From NCBI RefSeq assembly GCF_006715165.1, contig NZ_VFMS01000001.1, positions 3,038,001-3,102,000 of the forward strand: a stretch of DNA of 64,000 bases, read 5' to 3'. Of the stretch, positions 56,075 through 64,000 are shown in pieces. Origin of the DNA: Arthrobacter sp. SLBN-122. GTDB taxonomy: Bacteria > Actinomycetota > Actinomycetes > Actinomycetales > Micrococcaceae. How positions within the stretch are numbered: the stretch's first letter is position 1; each line of letters opens with the position of its first letter. The position numbers were made by a program, and so were the translations under genes. Under the pieces are notes generated by a model. The model did no database searches. It saw only the letters and a list, made by a program, of their open reading frames with translations, and was not told the origin of the DNA.

Positions 56075-57240
56075 TCAGCGCTTCCACCGCTTCAGCATCC
56101 CAACGCCCATGTCCGTAGTTAGCCACTGCATCAGCAAGCTGACGTCCGCGCTGGCCCGCACGGCCGAGCCCACGGCCATATCCAGCTGGTCCCGGAGCAG
56201 CTGCACCGCCAGGACACCGGACCTGCTGAGCAGGGGAGCGGTGTACGCCTCCAGCGCTTCCGCTACAAGACCCTCGCGCAGCAGCCGCAGCAGCCGCAGC
56301 ACCCGCCCCGAGTCCGAGCACCCGGTCAAACCAGGAGCCAATCGGTACGGGTTCGACTCCACCGCGTCGCTGAGCAGCGACCGGACCCGGAACATCTCCG
56401 TCCGGATGGCCTGCGGCGTACCCCCGTCGCCGTGCAGCTCGTACGCCAGTTCCTCGGCACTCCACCCTTGCGAGCGGGAATCCAGCAGCGCCAGGATCTC
56501 CGCCCGGCGCAGCGTCAGCGGCAACCTGCTTCCGTAGGCAAGCACGGCGGCGGGTTTGTCCCCGAGCAGCTCCAGCAATGAAACTGCAGCCGAAGGCCCG
56601 CGGACACCCCCGCCGCGACGCCCGCACGGAAGAAGACGAACCCAAGGCGGCTCCGCCGTCGGACGTTCCCAGTAGCGACTCCGCCACCCTGACTGCGCAC
56701 CGCACCATCCGCAGCGTGTCCGCGCTGATGGTGTCCAGCGGCCCGGAAACGTCCAGCACGCCCGGCAGCCGGCCGGTGGCCGGGTCCGCGACGGGCGCCG
56801 CGGTGCACGCCCAGTCGTGGTGGGTGCGGACCAGGTGCTCGGCGGAGAACAGCTGCACCGCCCCGCCAGTGACCAGGGCCTCGCTGATGGCGTTGGTACC
56901 GATCCCCGCCTCGGACCAGTCGGCCCCCCGGAGAACTCCAGCCGGTCCGCCCGCCGCAGCGCCTCCCGGCTGCCCACCCGCCACAGGATCTCGCCGCCGG
57001 CGTCGGTGAGCACCAGCAGGTGCCGGCCGTAACGGAATCGTCGGCCAGCAGGTCCTGCAGCGCCGGCATCACCCGCTGCAGCCGGTGCTCCCGTCGCAGC
57101 TGCAACACCTCGGACGGATCGTGCAGGTGCCGCGGGCTGTGCTGGTCCGGGCTGATGCCCCCAGCGCCATGGACCGGCGCCACGACTCCGCCAGCGGCGT
57201 GGGGATCTCCGGGCCCGGAACACCGGAGATGACCAGTTCG
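56075..57240 (-). pseudogene. GAF-domain (AcoR-like) transcriptional regulator, multiply frameshifted
   Basis: The minus strand encodes a typical actinobacterial acetoin-type regulator spread over several frames: GPEIPTPLAESWRRSMALG; then ISPDQHSPRHLHDPSEVLQL; then GRHLLVLTDAGGEILWRVGS; then WSEAGIGTNAISEALVTGG and HHDWACTAAPVADPATGR; and finally AEILALLDSRSQGWSAEEL with SDAVESNPYRLAPGL. At least four frame changes are needed to join them. The parts are in natural order, so this was one gene that decayed by small indels. A short related piece lies at 39327-39481. Confidence 0.8.
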
Positions 57241-57250
57241 TGCGCCCGGC

Positions 57251-57343
57251 GGCCGGATCGCGCTGGAGGACCTGGTGGAGCAGGGCTTCAACACCCTCAT
57301 CAACCACAAAGACACGGCGGTGAAGGTGCTGGTGCACCCGTAG
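57251..57343 (+). pseudogene. C-terminal fragment of a butanediol-dehydrogenase-like enzyme
   Basis: The last 30 codons read GRIALEDLVEQGFNTLINHK and then VKVLVHP before TAG. This is the characteristic tail of zinc-dependent 2,3-butanediol dehydrogenases. Everything upstream is replaced by the GAF-regulator remnant on the other strand. Acetoin/butanediol genes and GAF regulators often neighbour each other, so both are likely relics of one catabolic locus. Confidence 0.65.
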
Positions 57344-57690
57344 CGCCCGGCATGACGACGGCGGGACGCAGGTGCCGCCGTCGTGCCGCCTACCCTGCCT
57401 GCTGTCCTATGCCCGGGTAGCCGGAAACATAACAAGGGACATTTCCCCCTACCTAGCCGGGGCCTCGTCTGCGGAAGATTACCCCAATGAAAATACTCGT
57501 GCTCGCCAGTCTCGCCGCACTTCACAACAGGTAGTACCGGTCCAAAAGACAGGTACGGGCCAACGGTGACCATAGTTTTACCTGGTTTGTAGACTCCGCT
57601 CACGCGTATTTTCGGCCAGCCTTCAGAGGGTGGCTTCCGAAGTCCGCACGCTCCACAACAGGATTCGCTCTTCAAGCAGGGGGAAACGTG
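57344..57690. other. Intergenic stretch before the beta-propeller gene
   Basis: About 350 bp without a supportable gene. It presumably carries the promoter of the secreted protein; only the GGGGGA ribosome site just before 57691 is clear. Confidence 0.4.
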
Positions 57691-59004
57691 ATGCAGCTAC
57701 TCAGTACAGGGTCCCGGCGCTACCCAGGTCCACGGTCGTCAGCTGCCCGCCTTCGCGGCCGACGCGCGGGCATCCTCGGTACCATCCTGGCGGCCCTCGT
57801 GCTGGTCGGCCCTGTCCCCGCAAACGCTGCAGCCGCCGTGACCTCCATTATCCCGGTCGGTCCAAGCCCCAGGGAGGTGGCGTTCACCCCGGACGGATCG
57901 AAAGCCTACGTCACCAACTGGGAAGCCAGCACGGTGTCGGTCATCGATGTCGGCTCGGGCTCGGTGACTTCCACGATCCCGGTCGGGGTGTCTCCCCTCG
58001 ATGTGGCGGTATCCCCGGACGGGTCGATTGCCTATGTCACCAGTGGCGATTCCGACAAGGTGTCCGTTATCGATGTCGGCTCGGGCACTGTGACTTCCAC
58101 GATCGCGACCGGAGCCGCTCCGTTCGCCGTTGCCTTCGCCCCGACCGGGTCGATCGCCTACGTCACCAGCGGCGACAGCCGTTCCGGCACGGTGTCGGTC
58201 ATTGAGGTCGCCTCGAGCACGATGACCTCCACGATCCCGGTCGGGCCGCTGCCGAACGCCGTTGCGTTTGCCCCGGACGGGTCGACGGCTTACGTAACCA
58301 ACGGGCAGGATTCCGACATGGTGTCGGTCATCGATGTAGCCGCGGGTGCCATGACCTCCACGATTCCGGTCGGGTCATCTCCCACGGCCGTTGCGTTCAC
58401 ACCCGACGGATCGGCAGCCTACACCGCCAATAACGAGGGGGACTCTGTGTCCGTCATCGATGTTGAGTCGGGGACGGTGAGCGCCACCATCCCCGTCGGG
58501 TGGGCCCCGGACAGCGTCGCCGTCGCCCCGGACGGGTCCGCAGCCTATGTCACCAACTCCGCTGCAGACACGGTGTCGGTCATCGATGTCGCGTCGGGCG
58601 CGGTGACCTCCACGGTCCAGGTCGGGTCGCATCCGGAAGGTATTGGGGTCTCCCCGGACGGGTCCGCTGTCTACGTCGTCAACACCTTTTCCAACACGGT
58701 ATCGGTCATCACCGTGCACGCAGCACCGCTGGTGTTCACCGCGGCCACACCGCCCACAAAGGCGAACACTCGTGCAGCCTACAACTACTCCTTCGCCTCC
58801 ACAGGTGCCCCGGCCCCGACCTTCCATGTTTCCTCCGGTGCACTGCCTGCAGGCCTTAGCCTGGATAAGGCCACAGGAGTCCTGTCCGGAACCCCCACCA
58901 AGGCCGGCAAGTTTACGTTCAAGGTGACCGCCACCAACGGACTCAGCCCCGACGCGGTCACGGACCGCATCACCATCACCGTGACCAAGGCGAAGGTCCG
59001 CTGA
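57691..59004 (+). CDS. Secreted YVTN beta-propeller protein with an Ig-like C-terminal domain
   Basis: This 437-aa protein has an N-terminal Sec signal (basic RGRRAG, hydrophobic ILAALVLVGPV, cleavage near ANAAAA, about residue 50). Seven repeats of roughly 42 residues follow, each with TSTIPVG, VAxxPDGSxAYVTN and VSVIDV, the YVTN propeller blades. The DNA repeats at about 126-bp spacing. Residues 350-437 look like a putative Ig (He_PIG) domain: GALPAGLSLDKATGVLSGTP. It is probably extracellular and ligand- or surface-binding. The ATG at 57691 is preferred to GTG at 57688. Confidence 0.85.
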   Translation: MQLLSTGSRRYPGPRSSAARLRGRRAGILGTILAALVLVGPVPANAAAAVTSIIPVGPSPREVAFTPDGSKAYVTNWEASTVSVIDVGSGSVTSTIPVGVSPLDVAVSPDGSIAYVTSGDSDKVSVIDVGSGTVTSTIATGAAPFAVAFAPTGSIAYVTSGDSRSGTVSVIEVASSTMTSTIPVGPLPNAVAFAPDGSTAYVTNGQDSDMVSVIDVAAGAMTSTIPVGSSPTAVAFTPDGSAAYTANNEGDSVSVIDVESGTVSATIPVGWAPDSVAVAPDGSAAYVTNSAADTVSVIDVASGAVTSTVQVGSHPEGIGVSPDGSAVYVVNTFSNTVSVITVHAAPLVFTAATPPTKANTRAAYNYSFASTGAPAPTFHVSSGALPAGLSLDKATGVLSGTPTKAGKFTFKVTATNGLSPDAVTDRITITVTKAKVR

Positions 59005-59041
59005 TGGAACGCGTGCTGGAGCGCCGTTGTAGGGTCATGGC

Positions 59042-59890
59042 GTGATCGTCCCCGATATCTCCCAGGACGCCGTGGCGGTGGCGGATCACTACGACGAGCT
59101 CGATCCCATCTACCGCCGGGTGTGGGGCGAGCATGTCCATCACGGGCTGTGGGAGACGGGCCGCGAGACACCCGGCGAGGCCGTCGAGGAGCTGGTGGAC
59201 ACGGTCGGCGACCGGCTGGGCCTTCTGCCAGGCCAGGCGTGCGTTGACATCGGCTGCGGATACGGCTCCACCGCAAGACGGCTCGCGGTGACGCGCGGGG
59301 TCCATGTCACCGGCTTCACGCTGTCCGCCGAGCAGGCCCGCCACGCCGCGGTGCATTCCATGCCGAGCGTGGACATCTATGTCCGCGACTGGCTCGGCAA
59401 CGGGCTGCCCGATGCATCAGCCGATGCCGCCTGGTCGATTGAGTCGAGCGAACACATGGTGGATAAGCCGAGGTTCTTCGCCGAGGCGCACCGCGTGCTG
59501 GCGCCTGGCGGCCGCTTCGTCATCTGCGCGTGGCTCGCCGAGACCGATGCCAGCGGCTGGAAGGTCCGCCACCTGCTCGAGCCGATCTGCCGCGAAGGGC
59601 GCCTGCCCTCGCTGGGGATGCGCGAGGAGTACGAGGCGATGGCAACTGCGGCGGGCTTTGCGGTCACCGGCTATGAAGATGTCAGCCGCCGGGTCGCCCG
59701 CACGTGGCCGATCTGCGCCGTCCGGTTGGTGAAGGCCATGCTCGTCGATCCGGAGATCCGCCGCCTCGCCCTTGGCACACGCAATCGCGGTGCCATTCTG
59801 AGTATTCCCCGCCTGATCCTGGCCTACCGCACCGGTGCTATGCGCTATGGGATATTCAGGCTGTCGAAGGCTGGGGAGAACGGCCGGTAA
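59042..59890 (+). CDS. Class I SAM-dependent methyltransferase
   Basis: This 282-aa protein has the Rossmann-type motif I VDIGCGYGSTARRLA near residue 67, then VTGFTLSAEQ (motif post I), AAWSIESSEHM and VLAPGGRFVICAW. The pattern HVHHGLWETG ... EELV is that of the small-molecule C- or O-methyltransferases related to tocopherol and sterol enzymes. It starts with GTG, 37 bp after the beta-propeller gene, so it may share its transcript. Substrate cannot be told. Confidence 0.82.
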   Translation: MIVPDISQDAVAVADHYDELDPIYRRVWGEHVHHGLWETGRETPGEAVEELVDTVGDRLGLLPGQACVDIGCGYGSTARRLAVTRGVHVTGFTLSAEQARHAAVHSMPSVDIYVRDWLGNGLPDASADAAWSIESSEHMVDKPRFFAEAHRVLAPGGRFVICAWLAETDASGWKVRHLLEPICREGRLPSLGMREEYEAMATAAGFAVTGYEDVSRRVARTWPICAVRLVKAMLVDPEIRRLALGTRNRGAILSIPRLILAYRTGAMRYGIFRLSKAGENGR

Positions 59891-59919
59891 TCCGGCACAT
59901 CTAGGCAGCAGGGCCGGGA

Positions 59920-60222
59920 CTAGGGGCGAACCGGGGTGGCCGCGTCATTTCCCAGCACGGTTGTCCATGGGCTGGCGGTCCAGGATGTCACGACGCCATT
60001 GATGACGTAGGGGTCTGCGGCTGCAAAAGCTTTGGCGGCTTCGACTGGGTTGTCGCCGGTGAAAATCAGCAACCCTTTGTAGGGTCCTTCGCCGACAGCC
60101 CCGCCCAGGAGAAGCTCGCCGCGTTCGACTGCCTCCCGCCCCGCCCGGAGATGGTCGGCGCGGTACTTCTCGCGGGTTTCAAGGTAGTTGTCCTCGTAGG
60201 TGTATTCGAGCACGGCGTGCAT
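59920..60222 (-). CDS. YciI-like protein
   Basis: This 100-aa protein of the YCII-related family (dimeric alpha-beta barrel) has YREKYRADHLRAGREAVERG-type order: the HL pair near residues 23-25 and GEGPYKGLLIFTGDNPVEAA and FAAADPYVINGVV further on. The ATG follows AAAAGGA. YciI-like proteins bind small molecules or act as lyases; the specific role is unknown. Confidence 0.8.
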   Translation of the reverse strand: MHAVLEYTYEDNYLETREKYRADHLRAGREAVERGELLLGGAVGEGPYKGLLIFTGDNPVEAAKAFAAADPYVINGVVTSWTASPWTTVLGNDAATPVRP

Positions 60223-60279
60223 GGGTATTCGTCCTTTTCTTAAGGGGTTTCCCTTGTTGGTAGCAGTAGCGTACCCATG

Positions 60280-60672
60280 TCAGGCGCCCGGGGAGAGCGT
60301 GTGGAGTCCTGCTTGGGTTGCTGCCCCCACAAGCTCTTTGTCGAAGGCGACCAAGGTCTGCGTTTCAAGTCGGATCGCAGCGGCGAGGTGGATCGCGTCG
60401 GCGCTGCGCAACTTACCGGGGAGGGCGGCCGCGTACAAGAGGTCTGAACGCGTCAGGTCCACGAGGTTGATTGCGTCGAGCACAGCATTGACCAGTTCCG
60501 GCGGGAGGCCGCGGCGGTTCGCGGCGCAGTGCAGTTCCGTGTGAAGGAGCATCGAGGCCACGAGCCTGTCGCCCCGTTGTCCTGCCGCTGTGAGGAATTC
60601 CGCGGTGGAACTGGATTCCGGTTCCTCAACCACCAGCTTCAGGGCGGCCGACGTGTCGACGTAGATGATCAC
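60280..60672 (-). CDS. vapC: VapC-type PIN-domain ribonuclease toxin
   Basis: This 130-aa PIN domain protein has acidic residues YVDTSAALKL (first Asp), SMLLHTELHCAA (Glu), RSADAIHLAAA (Asp) and TLVAFDKELV (Asp), the metal site of VapC toxins. Its GTG overlaps the antitoxin stop by 4 bp, the usual toxin-antitoxin layout. It would cleave RNA when released from the antitoxin. Confidence 0.88.
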   Translation of the reverse strand: MIIYVDTSAALKLVVEEPESSSTAEFLTAAGQRGDRLVASMLLHTELHCAANRRGLPPELVNAVLDAINLVDLTRSDLLYAAALPGKLRSADAIHLAAAIRLETQTLVAFDKELVGAATQAGLHTLSPGA

Positions 60673-60935
60673 CGGTCGCCGCGAAGGTCGTCAATCATTT
60701 CGGCCGTGCCGACATCTGAGGCCACGCGCTGGAGCAGGCGGAAGTCGACGGGGCCTCCAGCGGCCTGCCGCACGCTGCCGGACAAAAGCAGGCGCTCGAA
60801 AGGTGACGCTGCAGGCGGGATCAACGTAGCCGCAATCTCACCGTTGTTCGTCACGTCGATGGTTTCGCCGTTCTTCACCCGCTCCAGGATTTTACTGCTT
60901 TGGTTTCGCAGCTCGCGGTGGGGGATTGTTGTCAT
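60669..60935 (-). CDS. vapB: VapB/Phd-type antitoxin
   Basis: This 88-aa Phd/YefM-like antitoxin has IPHRELRNQSSKILERVKNG and IDVTNNGEIAATLIPP, the beta-strand DNA-binding and dimer face. The tail (VGTAEMIDDLRGDR) would wrap the PIN toxin. The ATG at 60935 follows GGAGG by 7 nt. It presumably represses its own promoter. Confidence 0.88.
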   Translation of the reverse strand: MTTIPHRELRNQSSKILERVKNGETIDVTNNGEIAATLIPPAASPFERLLLSGSVRQAAGGPVDFRLLQRVASDVGTAEMIDDLRGDR

Positions 60936-60981
60936 CGGGTGCCTCCGTAGCAATCGTAGCATTGGCTTCGAAGCAAGAGCC

Positions 60982-61755
60982 TCAACTGCTGACCGCAGCC
61001 ACCTCAACCTGAACCCCCACGTCCCGGAACTTCTGCACCTGGGCGGGGTCGGCGCCGTCGTCCGTCACCAAAGTCCAAGGGAGAGCCAAACGCGCCCAGG
61101 CGTGGAACGGCCGCAGCCCGAGCTTGGAGGAGTCCGCCAAAACGTAAACGGAACGGCCGCGCCGGGCCATGAGTTCCTTCAGCCGGGTCTGGGCGTGGTC
61201 GGCTTCGCAGATGCCGTCCTCGGCGGTGACGGCGTCGGCGCCCAGGAACACCCGGTCGAAGCTCATGCGCTCCAGCGCCGCCTCGGCCAGGGGCCCCACA
61301 AAGCTCTGCGAGAGGCTGCGCAGCCGGCCGCCCAGGCAGTCCACCTCGATGCCCTCGGACTCGGCCAGCTCCTGCATGGTGTTGATGCCCGGCGTGGTCA
61401 CGGACAACTTCTCGAATCCGCGCAGCTCGTGGGCCAGGGCACCAACGGTGGAGCCGGCGTCGAGCAGGATGTTCTCCCCGGGCCGGATCACGGACGCCGC
61501 CCAGCGGGCAATGGCATGCTTCTGCTCAAACGCCTCGCCGGTGCGCTGCCGCAGCGATGCCTCCGGGTGCGCGCCCAGGGCCATCGCCCCGCCATACGTG
61601 CGGGCCAGCCGGCCCTGCCCGTTCAGCAGCGCCAAGTCGCGGCGGATGGTGGACGCGGTCACCTCGAACCGGGCGGAGAGTTCCTCCACGGAGGCCAGGC
61701 CGGTGGTCACGGCGAGGTGGTAGATCTCCTCGCGCCGCGCGTTTGCGCTCAGCAT
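60982..61755 (-). CDS. DeoR-family transcriptional regulator
   Basis: This 257-aa DeoR regulator has an N-terminal winged helix at about residues 1-60 (RREEIYHLAVTTGLASVEEL, TASTIRRDLALL, RTYGGAM) and a sugar-phosphate-sensing domain with ENILLDAGSTVGALA and VFLGADAVTAEDGICEAD. The ATG at 61755 is chosen for AAGGAG 7 nt upstream. It follows the pdxA2/kinase operon on the same strand and likely controls it by sensing a phosphorylated acid. Confidence 0.88.
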   Translation of the reverse strand: MLSANARREEIYHLAVTTGLASVEELSARFEVTASTIRRDLALLNGQGRLARTYGGAMALGAHPEASLRQRTGEAFEQKHAIARWAASVIRPGENILLDAGSTVGALAHELRGFEKLSVTTPGINTMQELAESEGIEVDCLGGRLRSLSQSFVGPLAEAALERMSFDRVFLGADAVTAEDGICEADHAQTRLKELMARRGRSVYVLADSSKLGLRPFHAWARLALPWTLVTDDGADPAQVQKFRDVGVQVEVAAVSS

Positions 61756-61845
61756 TCCCGGTCTCCTTCCCGTGGGCATGGCGGTGGCAGTGGTAACCAT
61801 GCTAGTTCCGGCCCCGGCAAGTCCCCGCAGCCAAAGGTCAGCAAA

Positions 61846-61879
61846 ACGGCCGGTCAGCAATCCTACGCTGACCGGCCGT
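61846..61879 (-). terminator. Strong hairpin terminator after pdxA2
   Basis: ACGGCCGGTCAGC and GCTGACCGGCCGT form a perfect 13-bp stem around an 8-nt loop, 15 bp past the pdxA2 stop. There is no T-run, as is common in actinobacteria. It separates the kinase/pdxA2 operon from the DeoR gene. Confidence 0.8.
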
Positions 61880-61893
61880 CCAATAGGCTGACG

Positions 61894-62898
61894 CTACAGA
61901 GCTTCGTCGCGGGCCGGCGCCAGGTCCACTGCCTGCCGCAGCGCCTCCAGCAGCGACTCGTGGTCCGCGATGTTCTTGCCGGCGATGTCGAACGCCGTGC
62001 CGTGGTCAACGGACGTGCGCACCACGGGCAGGCCCACGGTGATGTTCACGCCGTTCTCCAGGCCCAGGACCTTCACCGGGCCGTGGCCCTGGTCGTGGTA
62101 CTGGGCCACCACCAGGTCGAAGTCGCCGCGGCCGGCCAGGAAGAACAAGGTGTCCGCCGGGAGCGGGCCGAAGGCGTCGATGCCGTCCGCCTGGGCCTTC
62201 TCGATGCCCGGCTGGATCTTCTCCGCCTCCTCGCCGTAGCCGAACAGGCCGTTCTCGCCCGCGTGCGGGTTGATGGCGCACACGGCGATCCGGGGGTTCT
62301 CGATACCGGAGGCGCACAGCAGTTCATAGCCGCGCTTGATGGTCCGGTACACCAGGTCCCCGTTGATCTTGGCGATCGCATCGATCAGGCCGATGTGGGT
62401 GGTGACGTGGATGACGCGCATCTTGGGCGCGGTGAGCATCATGGACACTTCCTCGGTGCCGGTCAGCTCGGCCAGGAGTTCTGTGTGGCCCGGGAACTTG
62501 TGGCCGGCCGCGTGCAGCGCTGCCTTGTTCAGCGGCCCGGTGCAGATGGCGTCCACCTGGCGGTCCATGGCCAGCTGGACGGCCTTCTCGATGAAGAGGT
62601 AGGAGCCGTGGCCAGCGGCGGCCGAGAGCTCGCCCCAGGCGAGGTCCTCCGGGATGCAGTCGATGTCCAGCACGTCGATGGTGCCCTCGTCGAACAGCGC
62701 CTCGGAGGGCTCGGAGACCGGGCGGAGGGTCAGCGGGCTGGCGACGACGTCCGCGGCGAGCTGCAGCCGGCGGAGATCGCCGATGACCAGCATGCGCGCC
62801 TTCGACCGGAGCTCCGCGTCAGCAAGGGCCTTGACGATGATTTCCGGGCCAATGCCGGCCGCATCGCCCATGGTGATGGCAACAATCGGGCGTCCCAT
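61894..62898 (-). CDS. pdxA2: PdxA2-type 4-phospho-D-threonate/erythronate dehydrogenase
   Basis: This 334-aa protein belongs to the PdxA family. It starts with PIVAITMGDAAGIGPEI; metal ligands include KFPGHTELLAELTG near 138, the HAGENGLFGYGEE segment near 206, and YHDQGHGPVKVLG near 267. Pairing with a four-carbon acid sugar kinase rather than vitamin B6 genes points to the catabolic PdxA2, oxidising phosphorylated four-carbon acids such as D-threonate or D-erythronate. Its ATG overlaps the kinase stop (TAATG). Confidence 0.88.
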   Translation of the reverse strand: MGRPIVAITMGDAAGIGPEIIVKALADAELRSKARMLVIGDLRRLQLAADVVASPLTLRPVSEPSEALFDEGTIDVLDIDCIPEDLAWGELSAAAGHGSYLFIEKAVQLAMDRQVDAICTGPLNKAALHAAGHKFPGHTELLAELTGTEEVSMMLTAPKMRVIHVTTHIGLIDAIAKINGDLVYRTIKRGYELLCASGIENPRIAVCAINPHAGENGLFGYGEEAEKIQPGIEKAQADGIDAFGPLPADTLFFLAGRGDFDLVVAQYHDQGHGPVKVLGLENGVNITVGLPVVRTSVDHGTAFDIAGKNIADHESLLEALRQAVDLAPARDEAL

Positions 62899-64000
62899 TA
62901 TTTGATACTCATTTCAGTCGTGGTTCCAGTAAGAAATCGTGTAGTCCGGGCCAGCGTTCCGGCGTCCCCGAACGCGCCGGCCTTGGTGACCAGCAGGGGG
63001 AGGGGCTCGGGCAGCAGGCTCATCACGACGCCGGGTTCAATCTCCCCGAGGACCGTGAAGCTGCCGGCGCCGAGGGCTTTCAGGACGGCAGTTGCCGTTT
63101 CCCCGCCGGTGAGGACCAGGGCGTCGCAGTGCCCGATGCCCGCAGCGGTGGCTCGGGCCAAAGCCTCTGCCACAACGAGTGCCTGGGACTTGTCCACGGC
63201 GCCCATGGGGTCCGGCGTCAGCACGACGTCCGTCCGCGCCATCGCCTGGGCAACCAGGTCCGGAACGGCCGTGCCGTCGAGGGTGGCGTGGTCCAGGGTG
63301 ATGTGTTCGGCGCCGGCCGCCACCAGCGCATCGGTCTGCTGCCGCGCTAGGCCGGAGTAGCTGCCGATCACGGTCAGGGTCCGGCTGACGCGCCGTATCT
63401 GCGCATTTCGCGCAGCTGCAGCTTCTTGGCGGGGTGCGATGTGCCCTGCCAGGCCGCCGGAGCCGACCAGGAGCGCCGGAAAGTCCAGTAGCTCCGCAGC
63501 GGCGGCGATGGTTTGCAGGTTGTCATCGGAAGCGGCGTCCAGTACGACGGCGTCAATCCCGCGGTCCTGCACGTCCCGCAGGTGCCGCGCGAGTTCCTCA
63601 GGCTTGCGTCCGCTTGTTCCTGCGACTTCGGCGGTGAGGCCGCCGGCGGCAAGCGCCGCCGCGACGTCGCCGGCGTAGTTTCCTGCCGTGTGGGGGACAC
63701 CGTTGACGTGGACGATGCCGCCGAGGGTGGTCCGTCCCGTGCCCGGGAACGCCGGAGCCACCACCGCCATGCCCTTGCCGCGGCCCTGCGCCAGTCGGGC
63801 CAGTGTTGCCGCGACTTCCACGCCCACGTTGCCGCGCAGCAGTGAATCAATCTTCTTGAAGATCCGCCGGTGCTGACGCAGAGACTGTTCTACCGCCGTC
63901 GTCACCGCCTTGGCTGCTTCCGCCGGCGCCAGGTAGCGGCTCTCGGTGTTGATCGAAAGGATCTGGGCGTCGGGCCACTTGCTGTCGACGTCGAGAACGA
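62898..64000 (-). CDS. Four-carbon acid sugar kinase (DUF1537 family), 5' end off window
   Basis: The open frame runs to the right edge, so the N-terminus is missing. Visible features are SINTESRYL, IFKKIDSLLRGNVGVEV, VVAPAFPGTGRTTLGGIVHV and ALVLTGGETATAVLKALG near the end, the signature of DUF1537 kinases (DtnK/DenK/OtnK-like). They phosphorylate four-carbon acids, giving the substrate of the downstream PdxA2. Which acid is used cannot be settled from sequence. Confidence 0.88.
   Translation of the reverse strand, partial: VLDVDSKWPDAQILSINTESRYLAPAEAAKAVTTAVEQSLRQHRRIFKKIDSLLRGNVGVEVAATLARLAQGRGKGMAVVAPAFPGTGRTTLGGIVHVNGVPHTAGNYAGDVAAALAAGGLTAEVAGTSGRKPEELARHLRDVQDRGIDAVVLDAASDDNLQTIAAAAELLDFPALLVGSGGLAGHIAPRQEAAAARNAQIRRVSRTLTVIGSYSGLARQQTDALVAAGAEHITLDHATLDGTAVPDLVAQAMARTDVVLTPDPMGAVDKSQALVVAEALARATAAGIGHCDALVLTGGETATAVLKALGAGSFTVLGEIEPGVVMSLLPEPLPLLVTKAGAFGDAGTLARTTRFLTGTTTEMSIK

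Noticed and set aside
57691..58740. The roughly 126-bp DNA repetition as a satellite or array
   Set aside because: It is fully explained by the YVTN beta-propeller blades of the encoded protein.
60529..63360. A very long open frame on the plus strand, opposite the VapBC, DeoR and PdxA2 genes
   Set aside because: It mirrors real genes in high-GC DNA, where antisense frames stay open by codon bias. Its translation has no domain and an abnormal composition.
1..64000. CRISPR arrays, rRNA genes and intact insertion sequences
   Set aside because: No regularly spaced repeats, rRNA-like sequence, or transposase with paired ends was found on reading both strands.

Overview
The window is high-GC, densely packed DNA with GGAGG-type ribosome sites and frequent GTG/TTG starts. 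Protein signatures (ARPP-1/ADP-ribosylglycohydrolase pairs, GAF-type acetoin regulators, a DeoR/PdxA2/four-carbon kinase operon) point to an actinobacterium, most likely Micrococcaceae close to Arthrobacter or Pseudarthrobacter. That placement is inferred from family resemblance; no marker gene is present.

Most of the window (about 1-57 kb) is a large defence and accessory island.
(1) 1-8.1 kb, minus strand: a five-gene operon of NERD-UvrD helicase, an SF2 helicase fused to a complete group 1/2-like sigma-70 factor, a helical protein, a two-TM protein and an AddB-like PD-(D/E)XK nuclease. The fusion is the strongest candidate here for an undescribed system.
(2) 8.2-11.6 kb: small membrane, SRPBCC and unknown proteins, plus a degenerate FtsK-like protein.
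(3) 11.6-19.1 kb: an ADP-ribose-themed block. A Nudix-derived NrtR-like regulator sits divergent from ARPP-1, an ADP-ribosylglycohydrolase/phosphatase fusion, a sigma-region-4/homing-repeat protein and a 520-aa partner. Two operators lie between them, and a macro-like/SIR2 fusion follows.
(4) 19.3-25.9 kb: McrBC with an EVE-like sensor, divergent from a PLD/SF2 helicase/DUF3427 protein.
(5) 26.0-28.9 kb: two small Cys/His proteins and a DUF262/HNH (GmrSD-like) nuclease.
(6) 29.1-37.7 kb: a SNF2 helicase with type III Mod and Res, then a Vsr-like fragment.
(7) 38.0-46.2 kb: a DEDDh exonuclease/TerB-like/BRCT protein and a 2152-aa HEPN_Swt1/transglutaminase-like/DUF4011 helicase/Vsr-like/DUF3320 protein.
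(8) 46.4-48.9 kb: a small frameshifted gene, a 440-aa membrane protein and a DUF4230 protein.
(9) 49.1-55.8 kb: a complete Wadjet (JetABCD) anti-plasmid operon with 4-bp overlaps.

A decay zone follows at 55.8-57.3 kb: remnants of a VOC protein, a GAF-type regulator and the C-terminus of a butanediol-dehydrogenase-like enzyme. A second piece of a GAF regulator lies at 39.3 kb, so two related fragments bracket about 18 kb of defence genes.

From 57.7 kb the content becomes more ordinary: a secreted YVTN beta-propeller protein, a SAM methyltransferase, a YciI-like protein, a VapBC-type pair, and a DeoR regulator next to a PdxA2/four-carbon acid sugar kinase pair that runs off the right edge. The island genes fall into nucleic-acid cleavage (restriction, Wadjet, nuclease-helicases) and nucleotide/ADP-ribose signalling (SIR2, macro-like, ARG, ARPP, NrtR). 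No tRNA, rRNA, CRISPR array or intact transposase was recognised.
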